Shown piece by piece: positions 38,658-46,852 of a DNA stretch of 62,030 nucleotides. A program made the position numbers and the translations under genes. The notes under the pieces are model-generated. The model ran no database searches. It had not been told where the DNA came from and was given only the letters and a program-made list of their open reading frames with translations. Source of the stretch: a virus; IMG/VR virus record IMGVR_UViG_3300021378_000022, positions 1 through 62,030 of that record. One strand, given 5' to 3'. Each line of letters starts with the position of its first letter. Within the stretch, counting starts at the first letter, position 1.

Positions 38658-38841
38658 AAAACATAACTAACATCATTCCAAATACGACTATCTGTATGAC
38701 GGCGGGTATGACTACGAAAAGTTTCATAGCATCAAAATCCCCTTTCATAAAGAAATCATCTTCGTGCCACTTCTGAACTTCTTCAGGAGTTGCATCTCTA
38801 TTTTTATTTAGTGCGAGTGGAAGTTGGTGTTGATAACTCAT
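38635..38841 (-). CDS. Small membrane protein (68 aa)
   Basis: A soluble N-terminal half (MSYQHQLPLALNKNRDATPE; EVQKWHEDDFF) is followed by a membrane segment (KLFVVIPAVIQIVVFGMMLV, about 40-59). Its ATG overlaps the stop of the 32-residue gene (ATGA). Function unknown; holin or membrane-disrupting roles are possible for this group. Confidence 0.65.
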   Translation of the reverse strand: MSYQHQLPLALNKNRDATPEEVQKWHEDDFFMKGDFDAMKLFVVIPAVIQIVVFGMMLVMFYVNSIVF

Positions 38842-38936
38842 TGTGGTACTAGTGATACGATTGATACAATAAAGACGAACAGAAGTGTTGTCACCTCTGT
38901 TGCGTCCCTAAGTTTTTCTATGTTTCTTTTTGACAT
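38838..38936 (-). CDS. Tiny membrane protein (32 aa)
   Basis: ATG 38934-38936 to TGA 38838-38840 encodes MSKRNIEKLRDATEVTTLLF then VFIVSIVSLVPQ: a basic N terminus and one hydrophobic segment. It begins two bases after the 53-residue gene's stop and ends as ATGA with the next gene. Confidence 0.55.
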   Translation of the reverse strand: MSKRNIEKLRDATEVTTLLFVFIVSIVSLVPQ

Positions 38937-38938
38937 TC

Positions 38939-39100
38939 TTACACGGTGCCTTTCGACATGTATATAATAATCCAAGGTAATAAAATTGGAAGAGTCAATA
39001 GTGTCGTAAACTCAATTGCTTCTATGATGCTGGGTAGCACTTCTTTCAGGTCTTCGAATCGTCCCACCATGCTCTTCGCAATTCTGATTGCTGTTGACAT
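38939..39100 (-). CDS. Small membrane protein (53 aa)
   Basis: ATG 39098-39100 to TAA 38939-38941 encodes MSTAIRIAKSMVGRFEDLKE followed by a hydrophobic segment (TTLLTLPILLPWIIIYM). GGAG lies six bases before the start. It heads the string of four small membrane genes and is served by the perfect late promoter at 39,167-39,174. Confidence 0.6.
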   Translation of the reverse strand: MSTAIRIAKSMVGRFEDLKEVLPSIIEAIEFTTLLTLPILLPWIIIYMSKGTV

Positions 39101-39166
39101 GGTTTCTCCAGTTTAATAATATTAATAATAATGATATTTGCATATAACTACTCGTTATACACGACT

Positions 39167-39174
39167 TATTTATA
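39167..39174 (-). promoter_or_regulatory. Late promoter, TATAAATA
   Basis: A perfect T4 late octamer on the minus strand in the gap after the 155-residue gene, about 65 bases before the first of four small membrane genes. Confidence 0.7.
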
Positions 39175-39186
39175 GTTTTTTAAAAC

Positions 39187-39654
39187 CTAATGAATTGTTT
39201 TTTCTATATCGAAATCTTCATCGAAATCTTCTAGTTCTTCTTCAAAGGCAATGTCTTCTCTATATGAAGTCATCATCTCTTGCATCTTTCTCTGTAGGTT
39301 ATCTCTTACTTTATTCTCTTCTGCTGTTGCAAGTGGTACTGTTTGATTTTCAATCATATCGAACCATCTTGCTGATGCATTATCATAATAGGGAATAAAT
39401 TGTGGGTTCATAGTATTTCTATGAACAACCTCAGTCTTAGGTAATTGTACTCTCTCATCTGAACTCAAGGGTGAGTATGGATAGAAAACTGCATTTGTTT
39501 TTGCAATTCCTGGTATGAGAGATAATTGGCATATCATGGGTAAAGTTATTTCTAAGTAATCACCACAATCCTTTGTCATACCGACAAGTTCTGTACTGTC
39601 TTTAAGTCTTATAACTTCGTATCTACTTGGTGTTAAATCTGTTGGTCTTGTCAT
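39187..39654 (-). CDS. Hypothetical protein (155 aa), Sm-like N terminus
   Basis: It starts MTRPTDLTPSRYEVIRLKDS, then TELVGMTKDCGDYLEITLPM, resembling an Sm-type beta barrel shared with the 96-residue protein at 12,363. The middle has YPYSPLSSDERVQLPKTEVV, and the C-terminal tail is acidic (EELEDFDEDFDIEK). Similar proteins occur beside uvsW in marine T4-like phages. It overlaps uvsW by four bases. Function unknown. Confidence 0.75.
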   Translation of the reverse strand: MTRPTDLTPSRYEVIRLKDSTELVGMTKDCGDYLEITLPMICQLSLIPGIAKTNAVFYPYSPLSSDERVQLPKTEVVHRNTMNPQFIPYYDNASARWFDMIENQTVPLATAEENKVRDNLQRKMQEMMTSYREDIAFEEELEDFDEDFDIEKTIH

Positions 39655-41069
39655 TTAAGGTCAAATTGTTTTAGTTCGTAAGAAAAGTTCTCCTCATTGT
39701 ATATATTTATCCTTTCCTTAAGATGGTTTAGCGTATGATTTTCACATTGTAAATCATCTGCAATATCAAATAACCTCATCTCAGTTTTACCTTCTGCCTT
39801 ACGAAGACCACGACCAATAGACTGTAAGTTTCTTATTCTTGATTTAGAGGGAGATGCAAAGACAACATTATCTATCTTTTTGATGTTTACTCCTGTTGAG
39901 AATGTTCCGTATGACGCCAGTATGACATTATCACTTGCCTTTTCTACGACTTCTCTTACATTCTCTCTATCTTCTACATCTGTACCACCATATACATAAT
40001 GTAGTTTATCTCCTAATCTATCAAACATTTTTTTATGTAGCAAGACTCCATGTTTCTCTACATACTGAAATAGCACTAAAGTATTACCTTTTAGAGAATA
40101 TACTAGATTACATATAAATTCGTTTCTACTCTCATGTGATACTAAGTAGTCCATCTCATCTTGATACGACATTTTCTTCTGTTTAGTATGACGGAGTATG
40201 ACACAATCAATATTCAAATTTGCAATTGTGCCTTCTTCCATAAGTTGTGCCGAAGATACTACTTTCTTAACAGGACCAAATAGTCCTTCAAGTTGTAGTC
40301 TATGGACTTCTGTACCGTCTAATGTTCCTGTAAGACCAACTCTAATTGCAGTGGTCTTCATCTTCTCTAAGATACCTTTGAGTGTTTGTGCCTTGAATAA
40401 ATGTGCCTCATCTCCTATAACTACATCGAATGATTGCATAACCTCTTTGGGTGCTTTAGCAAAACTCTGCCATGTTGTGACTGTAATCGGTGCATCAAAT
40501 ACTTCTTGACCACTATATATTTTACACACTCTTTCTTTATATCCATACTCTTCAAAGTCTTTTGACATTTGTTCTACGAGTGATGTAGTTGGTACTATAA
40601 TGATTGTTTTCATGTTATAGTATCTGGCTATCATATATATGATTAGAGACTTGCCAGATGCCGTAGGAGACAAAAGAAGTTGTCTACCATACTTGACTGT
40701 CTCTTTAAATGCTTCGAGTTGGTAATCTCTAGGAGCAAAGGGTAAGTTTAAGTCTTCTACATTCCAATCTTTGAGTTTATGTTTGTGTCCAATGACATCT
40801 TCTATGCCCTCGAAATCAAATCCCCTTTCTCTACAAAACTCGTCAATGTAGGGTAGTAGACCTATGTATATCTTCTGAGTTTTTAGAGAGAAAAGTCTTA
40901 CTTTACCATCCCACCACTTGTTTTTATATGACGGCATGAACTTGGCGCCAGGTACAGTAAATGAAAAGAAATCGTATAAATCTCTTGCTAGACCTTTATC
41001 ACAATTTACTTTGAGAAAACATTCATCTACTTTAGAAACAGTGACTAGATTAGACATAGGGATTGCCAT
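39651..41069 (-). CDS. uvsW: Superfamily 2 helicase UvsW
   Basis: The 472-residue helicase has an N-terminal domain (DLYDFFSFTVPGAKFMPSYK; YKNKWWDGKVRLF as in T4 UvsW), Q-like FAPRDYQLEA, motif I LLSPTASGKSLII, motif II VIGDEAHLFKA, motif III GLTGTLDGT and motif VI QSIGRGLRK. UvsW remodels branched DNA, unwinds R-loops and shifts T4 from origin- to recombination-dependent replication. It overlaps the oxygenase B gene by 20 bases. Confidence 0.95.
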   Translation of the reverse strand: MAIPMSNLVTVSKVDECFLKVNCDKGLARDLYDFFSFTVPGAKFMPSYKNKWWDGKVRLFSLKTQKIYIGLLPYIDEFCRERGFDFEGIEDVIGHKHKLKDWNVEDLNLPFAPRDYQLEAFKETVKYGRQLLLSPTASGKSLIIYMIARYYNMKTIIIVPTTSLVEQMSKDFEEYGYKERVCKIYSGQEVFDAPITVTTWQSFAKAPKEVMQSFDVVIGDEAHLFKAQTLKGILEKMKTTAIRVGLTGTLDGTEVHRLQLEGLFGPVKKVVSSAQLMEEGTIANLNIDCVILRHTKQKKMSYQDEMDYLVSHESRNEFICNLVYSLKGNTLVLFQYVEKHGVLLHKKMFDRLGDKLHYVYGGTDVEDRENVREVVEKASDNVILASYGTFSTGVNIKKIDNVVFASPSKSRIRNLQSIGRGLRKAEGKTEMRLFDIADDLQCENHTLNHLKERINIYNEENFSYELKQFDLK

Positions 41070-41739
41070 GAAACCAACTGACTAAAGATATTCTAGTGCC
41101 TCTGGTAACTGGTGTGACTTGGTGATGTACGAAAGACGGAAATACAATTAGAGTTCCTCTTTCTTTACCACTAAAGGGTACTGTTTTAATATAATCGTCT
41201 ACTGGTACACTCTGGAGAGTTTCGTTATTTCTTAACATGTCAAACATACCCTTTGGTTCTATCCATTGAAAGTTTCCACCTTCATAATCATCTGGACTAG
41301 ACAATTGAATTGTTGAACTTAATTTTCTATAACGACCACCATGAGATTGTTCTGAATCTCCTGAATCTGTATGCCATGTATAGAAGTCTCCTTGTACTCG
41401 TGCTTCTGGTCTATGTCTATATGTTGTATATTGATGATGTTCTACATAATCCCATTGATGCATCCAATTTGCATCTACTGATGCCATGTTAATGCCATCT
41501 TCAATCTTCTTGGCAATATCTTCAGGAAACTCTTCATGATATAACCATCTGATATCTGATTGTCTGATACTATCATCGATTGTTCCCTGTTCTTTCACAT
41601 CCGGAGCATCCAAATCTTCTGATTTTTGACCTACACCGCCAGTGACTTCTTGATATCTATCTGCGAATTGAACTATTCTATCACACTCTTGTTCAGTGAA
41701 ATAACTAGGATATATCATTGCATAATCTCTTAGATTCAT
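41050..41739 (-). CDS. 2OG-Fe(II) oxygenase (prolyl-hydroxylase-like), B
   Basis: The 229-residue protein has the iron motif in FYTWHTDSGDSEQSHGG (HxD, about 121-123), strand SSTIQLSSPDDYEGGNFQWI, and the distal FVHHQVTPVTRGTRISLVSW supplying His and Arg. The opening YPSYFTEQECDRIVQFADRY is typical of the family. It lies between uvsY and uvsW, coupled to both, so it is co-expressed with recombination genes. Substrate unknown. Confidence 0.85.
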   Translation of the reverse strand: MNLRDYAMIYPSYFTEQECDRIVQFADRYQEVTGGVGQKSEDLDAPDVKEQGTIDDSIRQSDIRWLYHEEFPEDIAKKIEDGINMASVDANWMHQWDYVEHHQYTTYRHRPEARVQGDFYTWHTDSGDSEQSHGGRYRKLSSTIQLSSPDDYEGGNFQWIEPKGMFDMLRNNETLQSVPVDDYIKTVPFSGKERGTLIVFPSFVHHQVTPVTRGTRISLVSWFHGNPYV

Positions 41740-42182
41740 TATTGACCCGCCATAAATTTACGCCACTCGATTGTATTCTTAATAGTTTGATGTCTCCAAG
41801 TGATATTATCCATGCATCTTTTTATAAAGTCTACAGTCACTTCTAAGTAATCAATCTTTGCCTTAAGTTTAACTAAATCTTCATCAGCGTTAAAAAAGTA
41901 ATTGAAATCGTTCTTCATTATTTTAAGACCATCGAATGGGTCTGTTTGCCAACCAAGTTCTCGTATCTTATCATCGTCAAGTTTTCCATTGAACCACATC
42001 CACTTATACTTAAGTAGTTGATTGTAGTCTTGGTTGTATTTCTTTAACAGTAAGATTTTACTTGTTAATAAGTCGGAATACTTTGCGTGTAGTTTGGGAA
42101 CATGTAAAGATGCTGTATCTAATTCGATATCATCTATCTCACAATCCTTCACCCATTGTTCTTTCAATTGTTCTAAATTCAT
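41739..42182 (-). CDS. uvsY: Recombination mediator UvsY
   Basis: The 147-residue protein matches the marine form of T4 UvsY: acidic N terminus (KEQWVKDCEIDDIELDTASL), LHAKYSDLLTSKILLLKKYN, YKWMWFNGKLDDDKIRELGW, a basic helical C terminus ending WRKFMAGQ (T4 MRAFEAGK). It loads UvsX onto gp32-coated ssDNA. It is coupled to oxygenase B by one base. A 16-bp palindrome lies upstream. Confidence 0.88.
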   Translation of the reverse strand: MNLEQLKEQWVKDCEIDDIELDTASLHVPKLHAKYSDLLTSKILLLKKYNQDYNQLLKYKWMWFNGKLDDDKIRELGWQTDPFDGLKIMKNDFNYFFNADEDLVKLKAKIDYLEVTVDFIKRCMDNITWRHQTIKNTIEWRKFMAGQ

Positions 42183-42194
42183 AATATACCATTA

Positions 42195-42210
42195 TACACC
42201 ATATGGTGTA
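42195..42210. other. Perfect 16-bp palindrome upstream of uvsY
   Basis: TACACCATATGGTGTA is a perfect inverted repeat in the 31-base gap between the tube-like gene and uvsY. On the minus strand it runs straight into TATAAT (42191-42196), so it could be an operator next to a -10 box; no clear -35 is found. Confidence 0.45.
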
Positions 42211-42213
42211 AAA

Positions 42214-42759
42214 TTACGAGGTGGTTTTAATTTCGTAATACGAGAATCTAAACGATACAGATACTATTGCCGGTTCGGCATCTGCACCAGATTCTAATTC
42301 AATTGACCCCAATGATACAGGAAATGCATCATGGAATCTTATGTACCTGTTAGGTACATTTTTGTTTGTGTTTATTACTAATGTAATATCTGAGTATTGA
42401 TTTCTATCATTGTCGATAGATGCAAGTATGTTAGTTCTATTCACAGCAGTATCAGTATATGTGCCATATAATGCTGGGTCATTCAAAGGAACTATAGAGT
42501 CTATCCAATTGTATATCTCTGAGAAGTTCTCTAAGTCTTCGTCAACAATGAATGATACTTCTAATGTATCAAATGATGCCTTATCTCCTGGAAAGAAAGC
42601 ATCTAGACCAACACCTGCTGATTGAACAGTTTCGCCAAATTGAACACCTGGTATGTTTACTGTTCTAACATAATACTCTACAGTAGGAACTTTATCTATC
42701 AAAAGTCTAAAGTTATTTCTGTTTAGTATTGACTTGTTTATATCTGTTTTTATACCCAT
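42214..42759 (-). CDS. Tail-tube-like protein (gp19 family paralogue)
   Basis: The 181-residue protein has the layout of tube-fold proteins in T4-like marine phages: NRNNFRLLIDKVPTVEYYVR, VNIPGVQFGETVQS, FFPGDKASFDTLEVSFIVDE and a last strand SVSFRFSYYEI. It is distinct from gp19 at 48,572 (NRFRVFIPR; FEPWTVTIIND). It may be a second tube component or a tube-initiator protein like T4 gp54 or gp48. It is located beside gp23 rather than the tail genes, behind a CATAAATA promoter. Confidence 0.7.
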   Translation of the reverse strand: MGIKTDINKSILNRNNFRLLIDKVPTVEYYVRTVNIPGVQFGETVQSAGVGLDAFFPGDKASFDTLEVSFIVDEDLENFSEIYNWIDSIVPLNDPALYGTYTDTAVNRTNILASIDNDRNQYSDITLVINTNKNVPNRYIRFHDAFPVSLGSIELESGADAEPAIVSVSFRFSYYEIKTTS

Positions 42760-42764
42760 AATAC

Positions 42765-42772
42765 TATTTATG
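42765..42772 (-). promoter_or_regulatory. Late promoter, CATAAATA variant
   Basis: CATAAATA on the minus strand just after the terminator of the 72-residue gene and five bases before the tube-like gene's ATG. Confidence 0.5.
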
Positions 42773-42773
42773 C

Positions 42774-42798
42774 GAAAAGGGGACCGAAGTCCCCAAAA
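42774..42798 (-). terminator. Rho-independent terminator with TTCG loop
   Basis: GGGGAC-TTCG-GTCCCC (42779-42794) followed by TTTT on the minus strand. The UUCG tetraloop makes it very stable. It ends the transcript of the 72-residue gene and overlaps its final codons. Confidence 0.9.
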
Positions 42799-42800
42799 GT

Positions 42801-43019
42801 TTACTTCTCGTTTACAAACTCATTCAATTCACTTGCGACAGAAATTATCTCCTGTGCATCGATTGATTTTGTTGGTAAAGGTTTCTTATCATCTGGATGA
42901 TTATCGTTGTGCGAGTAAACCGCATCAATCTTCCTTTGTAAGTTTTCGATTAGTATGGATTGCGCCATACTTAGTAAATCGGCTCTTATTTCATAACCGC
43001 TCTTTCCTTGATTTGCCAT
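42801..43019 (-). CDS. Hypothetical helical protein (72 aa)
   Basis: The 72-residue protein has a first helix (YEIRADLLSMAQSILIENLQ), a polar linker (SHNDNHPDDKKPLPTKSIDA) and a second helix (EIISVASELNEFV). Own late promoter (ACTAAATA at 43,070-43,077) and own terminator make it a single-gene late unit between gp23 and the tube-like gene. A structural or regulatory role is possible. Confidence 0.75.
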   Translation of the reverse strand: MANQGKSGYEIRADLLSMAQSILIENLQRKIDAVYSHNDNHPDDKKPLPTKSIDAQEIISVASELNEFVNEK

Positions 43020-43069
43020 ATTTTCCTCCGTGTGTGTGTGTTTATGACTGTATCATCATGATACAATAG

Positions 43070-43077
43070 TATTTAGT
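43070..43077 (-). promoter_or_regulatory. Late promoter, ACTAAATA variant
   Basis: ACTAAATA on the minus strand, directly after the gp23 terminator and about 50 bases before the 72-residue gene. Confidence 0.55.
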
Positions 43078-43082
43078 GTGCT

Positions 43083-43111
43083 AAAAAAAAGGGTCTCGAA
43101 AGACCCTTTTT
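43083..43111 (-). terminator. Rho-independent terminator after gp23
   Basis: GGGTCT-TTCG-AGACCC (43091-43106), extended by A/T pairs, with eight T residues following on the minus strand. It isolates the strongly expressed major capsid transcript. Confidence 0.93.
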
Positions 43112-43139
43112 AATTCGATAAAAATCGAAACTACTAAGT

Positions 43140-44453
43140 TTACAGGATATTTGAAACTGCAATCTTTCTGTAGTATTGGTTTGCACCAGCAGTACTTGAC
43201 AAAGCGTCTGAAGGAGTAGCACCAACGAATGGATTTGCAACCATACCGTATCGTGTTTTGAAACCAATTTTCGGTTGGAATGTGTTCTCGCCAACTGCAC
43301 GAACCATTTGTAATGGAACATACGGACAATAGAACATACCAGCGTCATAAGGGTTACTTCCTCTATAACCTACTGTCATGTAGTCTGACCCAGCATATGG
43401 ATCAATGTATACTTTAACTCTTCCGTTAAGAACACCAGCAAATGTATTGCCTGTGTCATCAACATTTAAAGAAGTTGAAAGTGCTGGAGCGTAATCTAAT
43501 ACGCCTGCCATTGAAAGAGCAGATGCAACATCACTAGAACAAAGGATAAAGTTACCTTTTCCTCTTCTTGTTTCTTTAGCGATTACATTTGATTCTCTTT
43601 CGATTTGGAATAACAAACCTTTGAACTTTTCAACTGACCATCTTCCGTTAGCGTCAACATCTAAGTTGAATGTACCAGCAGATGCAGTGCCTGAAGCACC
43701 AGTTTTTGCTTGTACATTTACACTTCTTACTACTTCTCTGTTAATTTCAGCAAGTATTTCTGAAGATAAGATGTTTGCTAACTCAGACTCAGCGTCAAGA
43801 CCGTGGATAGCTTTTAAGTCTTGTGCAAGTTCGAGTGTGTATTCGGCTTTTAATGCTCTGGATACAGCTGTCACTGTTGATTTCTCAATTGTGAAAGACA
43901 TTTCAGCGAATTCATTTGTAGTTGCATCGCCTAATGCTTCAGCTTTATCTGTGTCCATACCAGTTGGAGTTGCATTTTTATATGCATTTGAACCGGCAAA
44001 TGGATCACCTTCTCTAGCAGTGTATAATCCAGACTCACCATCAACTCTTCCGTGGTCGTGTGAAGCATCTTGTACTTCGTTCACGCCCATGGCTTCTGTT
44101 TGGTTTAGTCTAGTACTACCAGTTGGGTAATCTTGGTATCTTGCTTTCATAGCGAAGATAAGTCCTGTAGGACCAGTCATCGGTTGAACACCGCAAATGT
44201 CGTAAGCAACGAGATTTGGCATAGCTCTACGCACTAAACTAATTAGGATTGGATCCCAGTTAGATATGGCAGAACCAGTAGCATTTAAAGGTGCAGCTTC
44301 TGAAAGAACAGCTCTATCTTCGTTTAGAGCTTTTTCTTGGTTTTCAAGAATAACTGCTGTGACTGCTCTTTTGTAGTTGTCTTCGATTTTTGGTAAATCG
44401 GAGTGTTCTAGAATAGGGCTCCACTTTTCTTGTAAGTTTTCTGATAAAAACAT
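43140..44453 (-). CDS. 23: Major capsid protein gp23
   Basis: The 437-residue protein matches T4-like gp23: MFLSENLQEKWSPILEHSDL, VILENQEKAL, ISNWDPILISLVRRAMPNLV (conserved HK97-fold entry), AYDICGVQPMTGPTGLIFAM, and NGRVKVYIDPYAGSDYMTVG near the C terminus. It forms hexamers of the head. The N-terminal roughly 60 residues would be cut by protease gp21. Terminator at 43,083-43,111. Confidence 0.98.
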   Translation of the reverse strand: MFLSENLQEKWSPILEHSDLPKIEDNYKRAVTAVILENQEKALNEDRAVLSEAAPLNATGSAISNWDPILISLVRRAMPNLVAYDICGVQPMTGPTGLIFAMKARYQDYPTGSTRLNQTEAMGVNEVQDASHDHGRVDGESGLYTAREGDPFAGSNAYKNATPTGMDTDKAEALGDATTNEFAEMSFTIEKSTVTAVSRALKAEYTLELAQDLKAIHGLDAESELANILSSEILAEINREVVRSVNVQAKTGASGTASAGTFNLDVDANGRWSVEKFKGLLFQIERESNVIAKETRRGKGNFILCSSDVASALSMAGVLDYAPALSTSLNVDDTGNTFAGVLNGRVKVYIDPYAGSDYMTVGYRGSNPYDAGMFYCPYVPLQMVRAVGENTFQPKIGFKTRYGMVANPFVGATPSDALSSTAGANQYYRKIAVSNIL

Positions 44454-44481
44454 TTTTATTTCCTTTAAATAACCTTAGGGT

Positions 44482-45861
44482 TTATCCCAAAGGTTTAAGT
44501 TTACTAATTGCTGAAGCGTACTGATTCATTGTAGGGTCAAGTCTTACTTCATTCTCTTCTGAGAAATCACCAGTTCCTTCTTCTACTACAGTTTCTTCAG
44601 CGATGTTTTCTTCTTTTGGAAAGTAAGCGTTCTTTAGTTCTTCAACTTTATCACTAAAGTCTTCAGCACTAACGAAATCTACACCTTCTGCAAGAGAAAC
44701 CATCTTCTCTGTTTGTGATTCAGATAGGTCTTTACAGGCCTCTGAAATCACTGTGCCTCTTTTGAGTTGGTCGTTCTCTGCAACAACTTCCATATTTTTA
44801 GATACTTCGTTGTCTAGTTTCTCTTCCATCTCATCAAGACGATTTGCGAGTTCATCAATAACATTGTACTTATCTTCAGGAACTTCAACATAATGTTCTA
44901 CGAACAATGCTTTCATACCTTCGATGAAGTTTTCTGTCATTTCTGACCTCAAACCTCTCTCAATTGCAAGTTCGTTTTCTTTCGTCCACTCTTCTGCACA
45001 ATACGATAGATACTTATCAACTGCTTCTGTTAGGTCGCCTTTGACAGTTTCTACTGAGGTTTTTAAATTTTCTGAATAAGTTGTTTCTAACTCTTCTTTT
45101 ATTTCTGCAACTTTTGAAGTGACAGCAGCCTTAAAGATAGTTCTTGCCTTTTCAGAATTTTCTTCTGATAAGTCTAGAGCTTCTGAAATTTTTGATAGGT
45201 CGTCCTCTATCTCCATTTCAACGAGGTCTGAATCAATTTCTGAGGATTCTTTTACTTCTTCCTCATCATCTTCATCTTCATCATCTTCTTCGTCTTCTTT
45301 CTCTTCTTTAGTCTTAGCTTCAATAATTGAATTGTAAGTTTCTTCGACTGTTTCTTCGTCTGAACTCTTTAAGAATTCTACGATGTTTCTCGCAATCTCT
45401 GCTTTAGTCAAGGATTCGTCAACCTTCTTTGAGTCTTCGTCTTCGTCTTCATCGTCAACTTTCTTCATTTCTGAATACATTGCTGATAAATCTGATTTAC
45501 TCATATCCTTCATAGCGTTGACCATAGCCTTGATAGTTTGCATCTTAGAAGGTTTCTCTGATTCGGAAACTTCTTCTTCTTTAACATTCTTCAACTTAGG
45601 TTGCTTCTCGGCAGGAGATTCACCTTTCTGTTGAGCGTCTCCACTCACTTCTTTGGTTCCTTTCTCTGCGCTCTTAACTGATGCAACTGCTTTGTCAACA
45701 GGATTTTCTTCTGGTTTGACGACTTCAGCCTTACCACCTTCAATTTTGGCGGCGTCGGATGAACCTTGCTTAACAGGTTTTGAGTCACCCTTTTCGGCTT
45801 TCGTAGTTGGCTGCATAGCCTCTGCGATTGCCTGTTCTAGGTTTTTTTCTAAATCTGCCAT
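44482..45861 (-). CDS. 22: Prohead core scaffold protein gp22
   Basis: The 459-residue protein is highly acidic and helical, with Lys/Glu-rich repeats and runs of Asp/Glu (EEKEDEEDDEDEDDEEEVKE, about 185-204). It is much longer than T4 gp22 (about 270 residues). Position between gp21 and gp23 fixes its identity. It forms the internal core for head assembly and is degraded by gp21. The Glu-containing segments offer many gp21 sites. Perfect late promoter just upstream at 45,897-45,904. Confidence 0.88.
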   Translation of the reverse strand: MADLEKNLEQAIAEAMQPTTKAEKGDSKPVKQGSSDAAKIEGGKAEVVKPEENPVDKAVASVKSAEKGTKEVSGDAQQKGESPAEKQPKLKNVKEEEVSESEKPSKMQTIKAMVNAMKDMSKSDLSAMYSEMKKVDDEDEDEDSKKVDESLTKAEIARNIVEFLKSSDEETVEETYNSIIEAKTKEEKEDEEDDEDEDDEEEVKESSEIDSDLVEMEIEDDLSKISEALDLSEENSEKARTIFKAAVTSKVAEIKEELETTYSENLKTSVETVKGDLTEAVDKYLSYCAEEWTKENELAIERGLRSEMTENFIEGMKALFVEHYVEVPEDKYNVIDELANRLDEMEEKLDNEVSKNMEVVAENDQLKRGTVISEACKDLSESQTEKMVSLAEGVDFVSAEDFSDKVEELKNAYFPKEENIAEETVVEEGTGDFSEENEVRLDPTMNQYASAISKLKPLG

Positions 45862-45896
45862 TTTTTTCTCCTGTTTGAGTTTTAGCTTAACTCTTT

Positions 45897-45904
45897 TATT
45901 TATA
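45897..45904 (-). promoter_or_regulatory. Late promoter for gp22-gp23, TATAAATA
   Basis: A perfect T4 late octamer on the minus strand in the gap after gp21, about 35 bases before gp22. Confidence 0.75.
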
Positions 45905-45906
45905 TA

Positions 45907-46560
45907 TTATAGGTTCTCTACGAACTTTTTCCACATGTTTAATTTGGTTTCTTCAAGTTTATTCATCTTTGCAGTCCTTAATTTAGTCTGCATTACTTCG
46001 ATGTCTTGTGCTTTCAGTACACCAGATTCATAGACCCATTCTACACCTTCCATGATTCCTTCAACGAAGGCCTCTGGTGCGGAGGGGTCTGCAACGATAT
46101 CAGCTGCGGTTGCAAGTTGAAAATCGCCTTTAACATATTGGGCACCACCTCTTTGTTCGAGCGAACCCAAACCTCTTGATGATACTCCAAGTTTTGCACC
46201 ATCATTAATCAAATTTCTTACGATTTGACCGTTTGGGGTGCTTAAAATCTTTGCTCTTCCCATGAAATTAGAACCATCTTCTTCTAATTTTGTTATCATG
46301 TGAGATACTTTGTCTAAATTAATTGTTGGGCCGTCTGGATGACCAAGTTCACCGAATGCTCTTCCTTTCTCTACGAACTCTTTAACATATCGGTCTACTT
46401 CTTTTTTCATTACTTCTTTAGGATAAACTCTGCCGTTTCTGTTTTTAATATCGGCCTGCATGAATACACCTTCAATGAAGTAATCCTTCTCACCCTTTTC
46501 GTTCTCTTCTACGATTACTGGTTGTATTGCGTAATCAACAAATTCAGATATTAGTTTCAT
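45907..46560 (-). CDS. 21: Prohead maturation protease gp21
   Basis: The 217-residue serine protease has the catalytic His region FGELGHPDGPTINLDKVSHM (about 88-107) and Ser region LGVSSRGLGSL (about 147-157), with NRNGRVYPKEVM upstream, all hallmarks of T4-type prohead proteases. It cleaves gp23, the scaffold and core proteins during maturation. It overlaps the 102-residue gene by 17 bases. Confidence 0.95.
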   Translation of the reverse strand: MKLISEFVDYAIQPVIVEENEKGEKDYFIEGVFMQADIKNRNGRVYPKEVMKKEVDRYVKEFVEKGRAFGELGHPDGPTINLDKVSHMITKLEEDGSNFMGRAKILSTPNGQIVRNLINDGAKLGVSSRGLGSLEQRGGAQYVKGDFQLATAADIVADPSAPEAFVEGIMEGVEWVYESGVLKAQDIEVMQTKLRTAKMNKLEETKLNMWKKFVENL

Positions 46561-46852
46561 TTATAACTCCTAAAATTTCTTCTAATGAGATGTCTTCTTC
46601 ATTCATTTGTTTCATTACCATTTTTATATTCTTCATCTCTTTTTCAGCTTCTTTCATGTTTCTGTATGGGTCTCCCATTGAGACTGTATTAACATAAACA
46701 TGAATCTTGCCTCGTTTATCTTCGCCGAATCTTATGTCCAGTGTTTTACTGCCTACTTTTTCAGTAGACTTTTTAACTTCTTTCTGTCCTGACGGAAGTT
46801 TAAACTTCGCCTCATTAAGAATCGTTGTTATCTGGTCCCAAGTTTTCGCCAT
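46544..46852 (-). CDS. Prohead core-type protein (gp68 position)
   Basis: The 102-residue protein starts MAKTWDQITTILNEAKFKLP. It has a Lys-rich N-terminal half, a beta hairpin (DIRFGEDKRGKIHVYVNTVS) and an acidic helical C terminus. Its place between gp67-like and gp21 genes is where T4 has gp68, but sequence similarity is not obvious to me. It is likely part of the head core. Confidence 0.6.
   Translation of the reverse strand: MAKTWDQITTILNEAKFKLPSGQKEVKKSTEKVGSKTLDIRFGEDKRGKIHVYVNTVSMGDPYRNMKEAEKEMKNIKMVMKQMNEEDISLEEILGVINETNI

Noticed and set aside
43073-43348. Two minus-strand frames overlapping the end of gp23
   Set aside because: They are shadows of gp23 codons and run through the terminator hairpin.
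45119-45634. Plus-strand frames rich in Ser opposite gp22
   Set aside because: They are the complement of GAA/GAT-rich acidic codons of the scaffold gene; poly-Ser is a reading-frame shadow.
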